Shown piece after piece: positions 1 through 7,470 of a stretch of DNA of 64,000 bases; the stretch's first letter is position 1; each line of letters begins with the position of its first letter. The DNA lies in NCBI RefSeq assembly GCF_004016445.2, contig NZ_SADT02000005.1:124001-188000 (forward strand). The letters run 5' to 3'. Position numbers and translations under genes: made by a program. This DNA is from Mesorhizobium sp. M2E.F.Ca.ET.219.01.1.1. Lineage in GTDB: Bacteria > Pseudomonadota > Alphaproteobacteria > Rhizobiales > Rhizobiaceae. The notes below the pieces were generated by a model. It did not search any database. It had not been told where the DNA came from and saw nothing but the letters and a program-made list of their open reading frames with translations.

Positions 1-1
1 C

Positions 2-718
2 GACAATGCCGGCATCATCGATGCCGGCACCCGCGCGGCGCTGACGCAAAAGCTCGCGAACTTCGAGCAGAAGGGCTCCGACCAGATCGTCGTCGCCACC
101 ATCCCCAGCCTCGGCGGGGAAGAGATCGAACCTTACGCCAACAGGCTGTTCCGCTTCTGGAAGCTCGGCCAGGCCAAGGAAAACAACGGCGTGCTGCTCT
201 TGGTGGCGCCCAACGACCGCAAGATGCGTATCGAGGTCGGCTATGGGCTCGAAGGCACGCTGACCGACCTGCACACCAAGCTGATCATCGAGAACGACAT
301 GGTGCCGGCCTTCCGCGCCGGCGATTTCTCCGGCGGCATCACCAAGGCCGTCGACGACATGATCATGGTGCTGGAGGGCAATCCGGAGGAGCTTGAGGCG
401 CGCGGCAAGCGCAACGAGCAAGCCCCGTTCAATTCCGACGACCTTTTCTTCGCCATCTTCATCACCATCTGGGCGCTGATCTTCTTCGGCGGCATCGCGA
501 TGACGGTGCTGCCGCCGATCTTCGGCCAGAAGATCGGACCCGGCCGCTACCGCTGGCTCGGCATGACCTTCGATCAGAACCGGCGCTCCTCTTCGGGCGG
601 CTGGTCGTCGGGTGGCGGCGGCTGGTCCTCAGGCGGCGGCGGAGGCTGGTCGTCGGGCGGCGGGTTCTCCGGCGGCGGCGGCTCGTCCGGCGGCGGCGGT
701 TCTTCGGGAAGCTGGTGA
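2..718 (+). CDS. TPM-domain (YgcG-like) protein, 5' end outside window
   Basis: The reading frame is open from the first bases of the window, so the N-terminus (normally a signal peptide) is missing. The visible part matches the TPM/YgcG family: a TPM domain (about residues 1-130 of the visible part, including ENNGVLLLVAPNDRKMRIEV), one membrane segment (IFITIWALIFFGGIAMTVL) and a glycine/serine/tryptophan-rich tail made of GGGGWSSGG-type repeats ending in SGSW. Such proteins are envelope-anchored with the TPM domain in the periplasm; relatives have been linked to phosphatase activity or photosystem repair, but the role here is unknown. A second TPM gene follows after 6 bp, so the two are co-transcribed. 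In relatives a lemA gene usually lies just upstream, which would be outside this window. Confidence 0.85.
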   Translation, partial: DNAGIIDAGTRAALTQKLANFEQKGSDQIVVATIPSLGGEEIEPYANRLFRFWKLGQAKENNGVLLLVAPNDRKMRIEVGYGLEGTLTDLHTKLIIENDMVPAFRAGDFSGGITKAVDDMIMVLEGNPEELEARGKRNEQAPFNSDDLFFAIFITIWALIFFGGIAMTVLPPIFGQKIGPGRYRWLGMTFDQNRRSSSGGWSSGGGGWSSGGGGGWSSGGGFSGGGGSSGGGGSSGSW

Positions 719-724
719 GGCACC

Positions 725-1363
725 ATGGCAACGCGACCGATCAGCGCCGAGGACCATGACCGAATCGCCGAGGCGATCCGGACGGCCGAGCTGAAGACCG
801 GCGGCGAGATCTATTGCGTCGTCGCCCGCGCCAGCGACGGCTACTTCTTTCCGGCTGCTTTCACCACGACGATCGGCCTATTCATCGCCAGCCTCGCCGT
901 CGCCTACGGGCTTGAAGGCTTGTGGCTGACCATCCGGCTGCCGCATTTCGTGCTGGCGCAGATGTTGGCGCTGGCTTCGGTGTTCGCCCTGCTCTGGTTC
1001 CTGCCCGCCTTCCGCATCCATTTCGTGCCGCGAAGGCTGCGCTATCAGGCCGCGCACGCCAACGCGATGAAGCAGTTCCTTGCCCGCAACGTCCATCGTA
1101 CGAGCGCGCGCACGGGCGTGCTGATCTTCGTCTCCATCGCCGAGCGCTATGCCGAGGTCGTCGCCGACTCCGGCATCGACGCCAAGGTCGGCCAGCATGT
1201 CTGGGATAGCGTGGTGCGCGAGTTGACGAAACAGGCCGGCGACAACCGCCTGGCCGACGGCTTCGTTAAAGCCACCGAATCGGTCGGCGCGGTGCTTGCC
1301 GAGCATTTCCCGGTCACCGAAGGCGACACCAACGAGCTCGACGATCATCTCGTCGAGATCTGA
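725..1363 (+). CDS. TPM-domain integral membrane protein
   Basis: A 212-residue protein. The N-terminal stretch (residues 1-40) and the region after about residue 115 carry TPM-like sequence (TGGEIYCVVARAS; ARTGVLIFVSIAERYAEVV; DSGIDAKVG). Two hydrophobic segments lie between (about 42-62 and 75-95). This is the short, membrane-embedded TPM type often paired with a YgcG-type partner, as here, with a 6-bp gap. ATG 725 is preceded by a GAGG ribosome site. The specific function is unknown; an envelope or membrane-stress role is only inferred. The stop codon is followed immediately by a dispersed inverted-repeat element. Confidence 0.8.
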   Translation: MATRPISAEDHDRIAEAIRTAELKTGGEIYCVVARASDGYFFPAAFTTTIGLFIASLAVAYGLEGLWLTIRLPHFVLAQMLALASVFALLWFLPAFRIHFVPRRLRYQAAHANAMKQFLARNVHRTSARTGVLIFVSIAERYAEVVADSGIDAKVGQHVWDSVVRELTKQAGDNRLADGFVKATESVGAVLAEHFPVTEGDTNELDDHLVEI

Positions 1364-1508
1364 ACGCTGTGTTGAGATTCAGGTCAGGCCGAGGCGAGAA
1401 TGACAGCTTCCGAGAACCGGAGCGGATCGTACTTTTGAGTACGTGAGCACCGGAAGCGCAGGAAGTTGCCGTTCGCAGACCGGCATCACCTGAATATCAA
1501 CACAGCGT
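1364..1508. repeat. Dispersed inverted-repeat element, family B, copy 1
   Basis: A 145-bp palindromic element starting at the base after the upstream TGA. The outer arms ACGCTGTGTTGA and TCAACACAGCGT are perfect complements and continue into ATTCAGGTCAGGCC and the matching ATCACCTGAAT. Inner arms GAATGACAGCTTCC and GGAAGTTGCCGTTC pair with G-T changes, and the tip is GTACTTTTGAGTAC. Other copies of the family lie at 51605, 52548, 60344 and 61841. Confidence 0.85.
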
Positions 1509-1592
1509 ACGGCTTTCGTCTGTGCGAAAGCCGTCCAAGGGCCGTGGCGGACTCTTTGCAATCGCCCGATGCGGGTTTATGGTTAACCAATC

Positions 1593-2102
1593 ATGAACAC
1601 GCTGACCATCGACATCCGGAAGGCAGAGCCGCGCGACGCCAGCGCCATCGCCGAGGTGCACCAGCAGGCCTGGCGCGGCGCTTATTCCGGCATCATCCCG
1701 CACCGCACGCTGACCTCGATGATCAACCGCCGCGGCGTCGACTGGTGGGCCAACGCGATTCGCCGCGCCGCCACCGTGCTGGTGGTCGAGATCGGCGGAA
1801 CCGTCGCCGGCTATGCCACGATCGGCAAGAACCGCGCCCGCGAGCTCCGTCAGCAGGGCGAGATCTATGAGCTCTATCTGCGGCCGGAATATCAGGGCAT
1901 CGGGCTCGGCAGCCGGCTGTTCAAGGCGGCCAAGGCCCGGCTGGCGGACCACGGCCTGCGCGGCCTTGTGGTGTGGGCGCTGGAAGACAACCACAACGCC
2001 CTGGCCTTCTATGCCGGCAATGGCGGCCGCGATATCGCCGAAGGCGTCGAGGTCTTCGAGCAGCGGGCGCTGAAGAAGGTCGCCTTTGTCTGGAACGACT
2101 AG
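1593..2102 (+). CDS. GNAT family N-acetyltransferase
   Basis: A 169-residue single-domain GNAT protein, the usual length. The N-terminal beta strand and acceptor region run through IRKAEPRDASAIAEVHQQAW. The acetyl-CoA pyrophosphate-binding motif A is clear in YLRPEYQGIGLGSRLF (Q/RxxGxG/A), followed by the motif B region WALEDNHNALAFYAGNGG. It transfers an acetyl group from acetyl-CoA to an amine; the substrate cannot be told from sequence. The ATG has no strong ribosome site. It stands alone between a repeat element and ppa on the same strand. Confidence 0.85.
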   Translation: MNTLTIDIRKAEPRDASAIAEVHQQAWRGAYSGIIPHRTLTSMINRRGVDWWANAIRRAATVLVVEIGGTVAGYATIGKNRARELRQQGEIYELYLRPEYQGIGLGSRLFKAAKARLADHGLRGLVVWALEDNHNALAFYAGNGGRDIAEGVEVFEQRALKKVAFVWND

Positions 2103-2223
2103 CATCCCTAAGTTACAGGCGATCACAAACTGTGCGCTTCCATTAGCGTCCGGCACTAATCGCCGCATTGCACCATGACGCTTCGCCCGCTATCGGTCTT
2201 GCAATCGAGAGAGGGATTTAGCC

Positions 2224-2757
2224 ATGCGTATCGAAGCCGTGCCAATCGGGAAGAACCCGCCTGACGACATCAACGTCATCATCGAGGTGCCGATCGGCGG
2301 CGAGCCGATCAAATACGAGATGGACAAGGAGGCCGGCACCTTGTTCGTCGACCGCTTCCTGCACACCTCCATGCGCTATCCCGGCAATTACGGCTTCGTG
2401 CCGCACACGCTGTCGGGGGACGGCGACCCGATCGACGTCCTGGTCTGCAACACCCGCGCGCTAGTGCCGGGCTGCGTCATCAACGTGCGGCCGATCGGCG
2501 TGCTGATCATGGAAGACAATGCCGGCCAGGACGAGAAGGTGATCGCCGTCCCCTCGCCCAAGCTGACGCTACGCTACGAGAACGTCACCGAATACACCCA
2601 TCTTCCGGAAATCACCCGCCAGCAGGTGCAGCACTTCTTCGAGCACTACAAGGATCTCGAGCCCGGCAAATGGGTCAAGATTGAGGGCTGGCACGATTCC
2701 AAATATGCCAAGAAGATGATCGTCGACGCGATCGCGCGGGCCAAGGCGGCTAAGTAG
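2224..2757 (+). CDS. ppa: Inorganic pyrophosphatase (family I)
   Basis: A 177-residue soluble family I pyrophosphatase, the standard bacterial length. It hydrolyses pyrophosphate to two phosphates in the cytoplasm, pulling biosynthetic reactions forward. The signature DGDPIDVLVCN, with metal-binding aspartates, is intact; other conserved parts are MDKEAGTLFVDRFLHT, YPGNYGFVPHT and KWVKIEGWHD. The ATG follows GAGAGAGGG at good spacing. It is a single-gene unit, convergent with the sugar ABC operon, with a palindromic repeat between the two stop codons. Confidence 0.97.
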   Translation: MRIEAVPIGKNPPDDINVIIEVPIGGEPIKYEMDKEAGTLFVDRFLHTSMRYPGNYGFVPHTLSGDGDPIDVLVCNTRALVPGCVINVRPIGVLIMEDNAGQDEKVIAVPSPKLTLRYENVTEYTHLPEITRQQVQHFFEHYKDLEPGKWVKIEGWHDSKYAKKMIVDAIARAKAAK

Positions 2758-2773
2758 GGGTCGTTGTTTTGTC

Positions 2774-2817
2774 GCAATTCCGGACGGAAAACCGCTTCAC
2801 ACTTTTCCTGGAATTGC
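2774..2817. repeat. Palindromic repeat, family A, copy 1
   Basis: A 44-bp palindrome with ends GCAATTCC and GGAATTGC and the family core with GGACGGAAAACCGC and ACTTTTCCTGG. It sits between the convergent ppa and ABC permease genes and ends 1 bp from the permease stop codon. It may act as a bidirectional hairpin for mRNA 3' ends (inference). Confidence 0.85.
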
Positions 2818-2818
2818 T

Positions 2819-3766
2819 TTAGCGCGCCGCCTTCTCGCCGCCGGCGGCGGTGATCACGCCCACGATGATCAACCCGGTGAGCACCAGCCGCACGCCGGCG
2901 CTGACGCCGAACGTGTTGAGCATGGTGAGCAGCAACACCAGGAACAGCCCAGCGCCCCAGACGCCGGGCACATTGGCCTTGCCGCCGGCGACCGAGGTGC
3001 CGCCGATGACGACGACCGCGATCGAGGCGAGCAGGTACTCATTGCCGATATCGACATTGGCGCCGCGGAAATAACCGGCGAGCAGCGCCCCGTCGATGCC
3101 GCCGAGCGCCCCGCACAGCGTATAGGTCAGGAAGCGGATGCGGCCGACATGGACGCCGGCCAGCCATGCGGCGCGGATGTTCTGGCCGATCGCCAGCACC
3201 GAGCGGCCAAAGATCATGCGCTGCAACGCGAGCGCGGCGCCGATCGTGAACAGCACAGTCAGCATCGCCAGCACCGGAATGCCCAGCACCTGCCAGTTGG
3301 TGAAGTCGGCAAAACCCGGCGGTGGCTTGATCTGCAGGCCGCGGCCATAGCTGATGTCGACCGACTGGATGATGAAGCTCGCCGACAGCGTCGCGATGAT
3401 CGGCGGGATGCGCAGTGCCCAGATCAAGAGATAGTTGATGGCGCCGATCGCCGCCCCGCAGGCAAGTGCCGCGAGCAGCCCGACGACGATCATGGAATCG
3501 CTGCCGCCCATCACCTTCATGGCGACGGCGCTCGCCAGGCCGATATTGGCCGGCAGCGACAGGTCGACATTGCCCGGCCCGAGCGTGATGACGAACATCT
3601 GGCCGACGCCGACGATGACGGTGAACACGGCGAGCGAAAGCGCCGCCGTGACCATGCCGCCGGCGCCATAGCCGCCGGTGAAGGCGACGGTTGCCAGCCA
3701 GACGACCAGCGCGCCTACGAAGGACCAGATCCAGGGTTTTTCGAGCAGCGTCCGCACCGAGGTCAT
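2819..3766 (-). CDS. Sugar ABC transporter permease (CUT2/RbsC type)
   Basis: A 315-residue multi-spanning membrane protein of the branched-chain/ribose permease family (BPD_transp_2), with roughly 8-10 hydrophobic segments. The family loop near GIPVLAMLTVLFTIGAALALQ is followed by the coupling-helix region RAAWLAGVHVGRIRFLTYTLCGALGG and the conserved IGNEYLLASIAVVVIGGTS. It is the second permease of the operon, 3 bp after the first, and likely forms a heterodimer with it. The sugar is not predictable. Its stop abuts a family A palindrome. Confidence 0.93.
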   Translation of the reverse strand: MTSVRTLLEKPWIWSFVGALVVWLATVAFTGGYGAGGMVTAALSLAVFTVIVGVGQMFVITLGPGNVDLSLPANIGLASAVAMKVMGGSDSMIVVGLLAALACGAAIGAINYLLIWALRIPPIIATLSASFIIQSVDISYGRGLQIKPPPGFADFTNWQVLGIPVLAMLTVLFTIGAALALQRMIFGRSVLAIGQNIRAAWLAGVHVGRIRFLTYTLCGALGGIDGALLAGYFRGANVDIGNEYLLASIAVVVIGGTSVAGGKANVPGVWGAGLFLVLLLTMLNTFGVSAGVRLVLTGLIIVGVITAAGGEKAAR

Positions 3767-3769
3767 CGC

Positions 3770-4747
3770 CTACCGCTCCCTGCGGCTGATCAGCACCCGC
3801 GCGGCCAGCACGATGATCAGGATCGCGCCGTTGGCGGCGACCTGCCAGTCGGACGGGATGTGCATGAAGGTCAAGAGCGGTGAGGCAGCCAAGGCCAGCG
3901 TCAGCGCGCCGAGCACCGCGCCGATCGGCGACACGCGCCCGCCGACGAACTCGCCACCGCCGAGGATGACGCCGGCGATCGAGAGCAGCGTGTAGCCATT
4001 GCCGATATTGGCGTCGGCCGAGGTGGTAATGCCGATCAGCGCCATGCCGGAAAGCACGCCGAACAACCCTGTCAGCGCGAAGAGCATGATCTTGGTCTTG
4101 AGCAGCGACCAGCCGGCGCGTCTGAGCGCCGCGGCGTTGCCGCCGGAGCCGCGCAGGATGACGCCGTAGGACGTGCGCATCAGACCGAAATGCACGACCG
4201 CCGCGATGATCAGCGCGGCCAGGATCGGGAACGGGATGTAAGGCGGCTTGAAGGACATGATCGACAGCAGCCAGTCCGGCGCCTTGCCGCCGGGCTTGGG
4301 CAGAACCAGGATGGCAAGCCCCTGCCAGACGAAGCTCATGCCGAGCGTCACCACGATGGACGGCAGATTGCGCAGATGGATCAGCGCGCCGAGCAGTGCG
4401 TAGACGCCAATCGAGCCGAGCAGCACGACAATGCCGATGAGCGGCGCGTCCCTCAGCCATGTCGCGGTGACGCAACCGACGAAACCGACGAACGTCCCTA
4501 TGGAGAGGTCGAGCTCGTTGCCGGCGATGACGAACATCTGCGCGATCGTCGCCAGGGCGATCGGGATCGCCAGGTTGAGCATCAGGTTGAAGCCGAAATA
4601 GCTGATGGCGCGTGGGTTGAGCCAGGCAATCGCCATCAGCACCAGCGCCAATGACAAGGCCGGCAAAAGACCGCGCAGCAGGCGCGCCCGAGCGGCGCTG
4701 CCGCGTGGCGAGGATTTCGGAAGCGTGCCGGGAGCGATCGCGGTCAT
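3770..4747 (-). CDS. Sugar ABC transporter permease (CUT2/RbsC type)
   Basis: A 325-residue inner-membrane permease related to RbsC, with many hydrophobic segments. Characteristic parts are AGNELDLSIGTFVGFVG (the GxxDLS motif of this family) and NGYTLLSIAGVILGGGEFVGGR near the C-terminus. I chose the ATG at 4747, just after the ATPase stop; an ATG four codons earlier (4759) would overlap that stop. It is translationally coupled to the ATPase gene and followed by the second permease 3 bp downstream. Confidence 0.92.
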   Translation of the reverse strand: MTAIAPGTLPKSSPRGSAARARLLRGLLPALSLALVLMAIAWLNPRAISYFGFNLMLNLAIPIALATIAQMFVIAGNELDLSIGTFVGFVGCVTATWLRDAPLIGIVVLLGSIGVYALLGALIHLRNLPSIVVTLGMSFVWQGLAILVLPKPGGKAPDWLLSIMSFKPPYIPFPILAALIIAAVVHFGLMRTSYGVILRGSGGNAAALRRAGWSLLKTKIMLFALTGLFGVLSGMALIGITTSADANIGNGYTLLSIAGVILGGGEFVGGRVSPIGAVLGALTLALAASPLLTFMHIPSDWQVAANGAILIIVLAARVLISRRER

Positions 4748-4748
4748 C

Positions 4749-6212
4749 TCAGGCCGCATCGCCGAACGAGGACTGGATGATCTTTTCCTCCGTCAGCTCG
4801 TCGCGCCGCAGATTGGCGACGATGCGGCCGTTCTTGAACACATAGACATGGTCGCAATTGTCGAGTTCTTCGGTTTCGGTCGTGTACCAGAGGAAGGTGC
4901 GGCCCTTGGCAGCCTCCTCGCGCACCAAGTCGTAGACTTCGAGCTTGGTGCCGATGTCGACGCCGCGCATCGGGTCGTCCATCAGCACGATCTCGGCGTC
5001 GGAGCCGAGCGCGCGGGCAAACAGCGCCTTCTGCTGGTTCCCGCCCGACAGCGAATAGATGTTGTTGTTCATGTCGGGCGTGCGGATGCCGATCTTCTGC
5101 TTCCAGAATTCGGCGAGCTCGGCCTCGCGCTGCGGAGAGATCAAAAGGCCGTTGCGCAGCCGGGCCAGCGAGCGGATGCCGATATTCTGCGCGATCGACC
5201 ATTGCGAAAAGATGCCGTCCGACTGGCGGTCGCCGGCGACCAGCGCCACGGGCGCCGTCACCTCGATGCCGGCCTTGGCGCGGGAGGCCGCCGAGAAGAT
5301 CGCCAGCAAAAGGTCCGTCTGGCCATGGCCGGCAAGCCCTGCAAGGCCGATGATCTCGCCGGCGCGGGCGACAAGCTCCTTGCCGTCCTGCTGTCTGGCC
5401 GGGCGCGCGCGAACCCTGAGCACGCCGGCCTCGGTTTTCCGCGTTTCGGCGGCGGCCTTCTGATGTCCTTCGGCGCCACCCATGGCGGCGACGAGCTTGT
5501 CGCGGTCGAAGGCGCGGGCGGCATCGGCCGCGACCACCTTGCCGTCGCGCATCACCACGATGCGGTCGGCGTTCTGCAGCACCTCGCCCAGCACATGCGA
5601 GATCAGGATGCAGCTGCCGCCTGCCTCGACGAAACGACGGACGAAGGAAAGCAGCTGGCCTGCGGTGTGCGCATCGAGCGAGGAGGTCGGCTCGTCGAGT
5701 ATGACCAGATGCAGCGGCTCGCGGGTCAGCGTGAAGGCGCGCGCCACCTCGACCATCTGCCGCCGCCCGATCGAGAGGTCACCGGCAATGTCGTCCGCCG
5801 AAATGCCGTGATCCGGGAAGATCTCGTCGAGTTTGGCGCGGATGAGATCGGCCGCCCTACGCCGCCAGCCGAAGCCCTTGAGCGCGGGATGGTTGATGCG
5901 CGTGTTCTCGGCGATGCTGAGATTGGGACAGAGCGACAGTTCCTGGAACACGCAGCGTATACCGAGCTCCAGCGCGCGCGCCACGGAATAGCTCACCTCT
6001 TCGTTGCCGCGCACCGCGATCTGCCCGCCATCCGGCCGCAGCGTGCCGGCTACCATATGCATGAGCGTCGACTTGCCGGCGCCATTGTGCCCGACAAGCC
6101 CGACGCATTCGCCGGCGCCGACATGGAAGTCGACGCCGTTTAGAGCCCGAACGGCGCCGAAATGCTTTTCGGCGCCGTTCAGCCTGACGATGTCGGTGTT
6201 TGCCTTGAGCAT
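4749..6212 (-). CDS. Sugar ABC transporter ATP-binding protein (two NBDs, RbsA/MglA type)
   Basis: A protein of about 487 residues with two tandem ATPase domains, the CUT2 architecture. Domain 1 has Walker A GHNGAGKST, signature LSIGRRQMVE and Walker B VILDEPTSSLD. Domain 2 has the usual degenerate P-loop (GLAGLAGHGQTD), an intact signature LSGGNQQKALFARAL and Walker B VLMDDPMRGVD. It drives import through the two downstream permeases. The ATG at 6212 is preferred over a TTG two codons upstream; the ribosome site is weak. The gap to the binding-protein gene is 48 bp. Confidence 0.94.
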   Translation of the reverse strand: MLKANTDIVRLNGAEKHFGAVRALNGVDFHVGAGECVGLVGHNGAGKSTLMHMVAGTLRPDGGQIAVRGNEEVSYSVARALELGIRCVFQELSLCPNLSIAENTRINHPALKGFGWRRRAADLIRAKLDEIFPDHGISADDIAGDLSIGRRQMVEVARAFTLTREPLHLVILDEPTSSLDAHTAGQLLSFVRRFVEAGGSCILISHVLGEVLQNADRIVVMRDGKVVAADAARAFDRDKLVAAMGGAEGHQKAAAETRKTEAGVLRVRARPARQQDGKELVARAGEIIGLAGLAGHGQTDLLLAIFSAASRAKAGIEVTAPVALVAGDRQSDGIFSQWSIAQNIGIRSLARLRNGLLISPQREAELAEFWKQKIGIRTPDMNNNIYSLSGGNQQKALFARALGSDAEIVLMDDPMRGVDIGTKLEVYDLVREEAAKGRTFLWYTTETEELDNCDHVYVFKNGRIVANLRRDELTEEKIIQSSFGDAA

Positions 6213-6260
6213 GCTCAACGATACCCGGCTGGCGATGCGGCTGGCAAATTCACGCCGCCA

Positions 6261-7274
6261 CTACTTGATGTTGGCCTTGATCGCCGCGATAGCCTCTTCC
6301 TGCGTGTATTCGTGCGTGGCGACGCCGCCTTCCTTGATCTTCGGCAGCGCGGCCTCGAAATCGTCCTGGGTGAAGGCGAGATAGGGCACCAGGAGATCGT
6401 GCGGAATGTCCTTGTGGCCGTCGAGCACCTGCTGCGCTACCCAGAAGGCGAGCGTCGACACGCCGGGCGCGATCGAGGCCGACCAGGTCTTGTAGCCGTC
6501 CTTCTCTTTCTGCTCCTTCCACCACTTCAGCTCGTCCTGCCGGTTGCCCATGATGATGGTCGGGCGCGGCTTGCCGGCGGCGGCGAAGGCTTGCGCCGCG
6601 CCATAACCGTCGCCGCCCTGGTCGACGATGCCGACGACATCGGGGAGCGAAGGCAGGATGGTCGCCACCGCTTTTTGCGCTGTCGTCTGGTCCCAGTCGC
6701 CGGTCACCGATCCGACGATCTTGAACTCGGGATGGGCGGCGACGCCCTCGAGGATGCCGGCATGGATGGCATCGTCGATCGAGGTGCCGGCGAGGCCGCG
6801 GATTTCCAGCAGATTGCCGCCCTTGGGCTGGAACTTGGCCATCTGCTCGACTTCCTGCTTGCCCATGTCCTTGAAGTCGACGACGACGCGGTAGGCGCAG
6901 GGCTCCGTGACGATGCCGTCGAAGGAGACGACGACGATACCGGCATCGCAGGCCTGCTTGATGGCGCCGTTCAGAGCATCCGGCGAGGCGGCGTTGATGA
7001 CGATGGCGTCATAGCCCTGCAGGATGAGATTCTGCACCTGCGCCGCCTGAGTCGGCACCTCCTTGTCGGCGGTGGTGAAGACGTCCGCCGCCGCGACGAT
7101 CTTGTCTTCGACCGCCTTCTTGGTGACGATGCCGTAGCTGTCGAGCATCGCCTGGCGCCACGAATTGCCGGCGTAATTGTTGGAAAAGGCGATCTTCTTG
7201 CCGCTGGTGTCGGCAAGCGCTGTGCCCGAGGCGAGCATCGCCGCGAATGCACTCAGTACGAGCAGTTTCTTCAT
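6261..7274 (-). CDS. Periplasmic sugar-binding protein of ABC transporter
   Basis: A 337-residue member of the Peripla_BP_4/RbsB-like family, with a Sec signal peptide (MKKLLVLSAFAAMLASGTALA, cleavage after ALA). The first beta strand and sugar-contact region IAFSNNYAGNSWRQAM and the pattern GYDAIVINAASPDAL, typical of ribose-type binding proteins, are visible. It is the first gene of the importer operon and has a strong site (GGGAGGAACCGACATG). Its promoter region is shared with the divergent glucoamylase gene, which suggests that transporter and glucan catabolism could respond to the same signal (inference). Confidence 0.94.
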   Translation of the reverse strand: MKKLLVLSAFAAMLASGTALADTSGKKIAFSNNYAGNSWRQAMLDSYGIVTKKAVEDKIVAAADVFTTADKEVPTQAAQVQNLILQGYDAIVINAASPDALNGAIKQACDAGIVVVSFDGIVTEPCAYRVVVDFKDMGKQEVEQMAKFQPKGGNLLEIRGLAGTSIDDAIHAGILEGVAAHPEFKIVGSVTGDWDQTTAQKAVATILPSLPDVVGIVDQGGDGYGAAQAFAAAGKPRPTIIMGNRQDELKWWKEQKEKDGYKTWSASIAPGVSTLAFWVAQQVLDGHKDIPHDLLVPYLAFTQDDFEAALPKIKEGGVATHEYTQEEAIAAIKANIK

Positions 7275-7342
7275 GTCGGTTCCTCCCGAGGTTGCTGATT
7301 TTGACGAACGGTGGTGACGTGTAGCGCCCTGTTTTTTATCTA

Positions 7343-7353
7343 TTGTCAGACAA
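7343..7353. promoter_or_regulatory. Perfect palindrome TTGTCAGACAA, putative repressor operator
   Basis: An 11-bp perfect inverted repeat (arms TTGTC/GACAA, one centre base) lies in an AT-rich stretch of the 196-bp divergent intergenic region between the ABC operon and glucoamylase, about 70 bp from the binding-protein start. Its form resembles operators of GntR/FadR-type repressors. No such regulator gene lies next to it in the window. Confidence 0.45.
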
Positions 7354-7470
7354 ATTTAGAGGAACCGCAAGCTGTCAACTGCAAAGCTTGATGGGCCAGC
7401 GATCAACTTGCGGTGCGGCGATTGAAATGCCTCCGGCTGATGGTCTAGGAACGCGGCAGGAGGCCAATGC

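Noticed and set aside
3039..4475. Overlapping minus-strand open frame (478 codons) across both ABC permeases
   Set aside because: An out-of-frame reading of the two permeases, arginine-rich with no hydrophobic segments.
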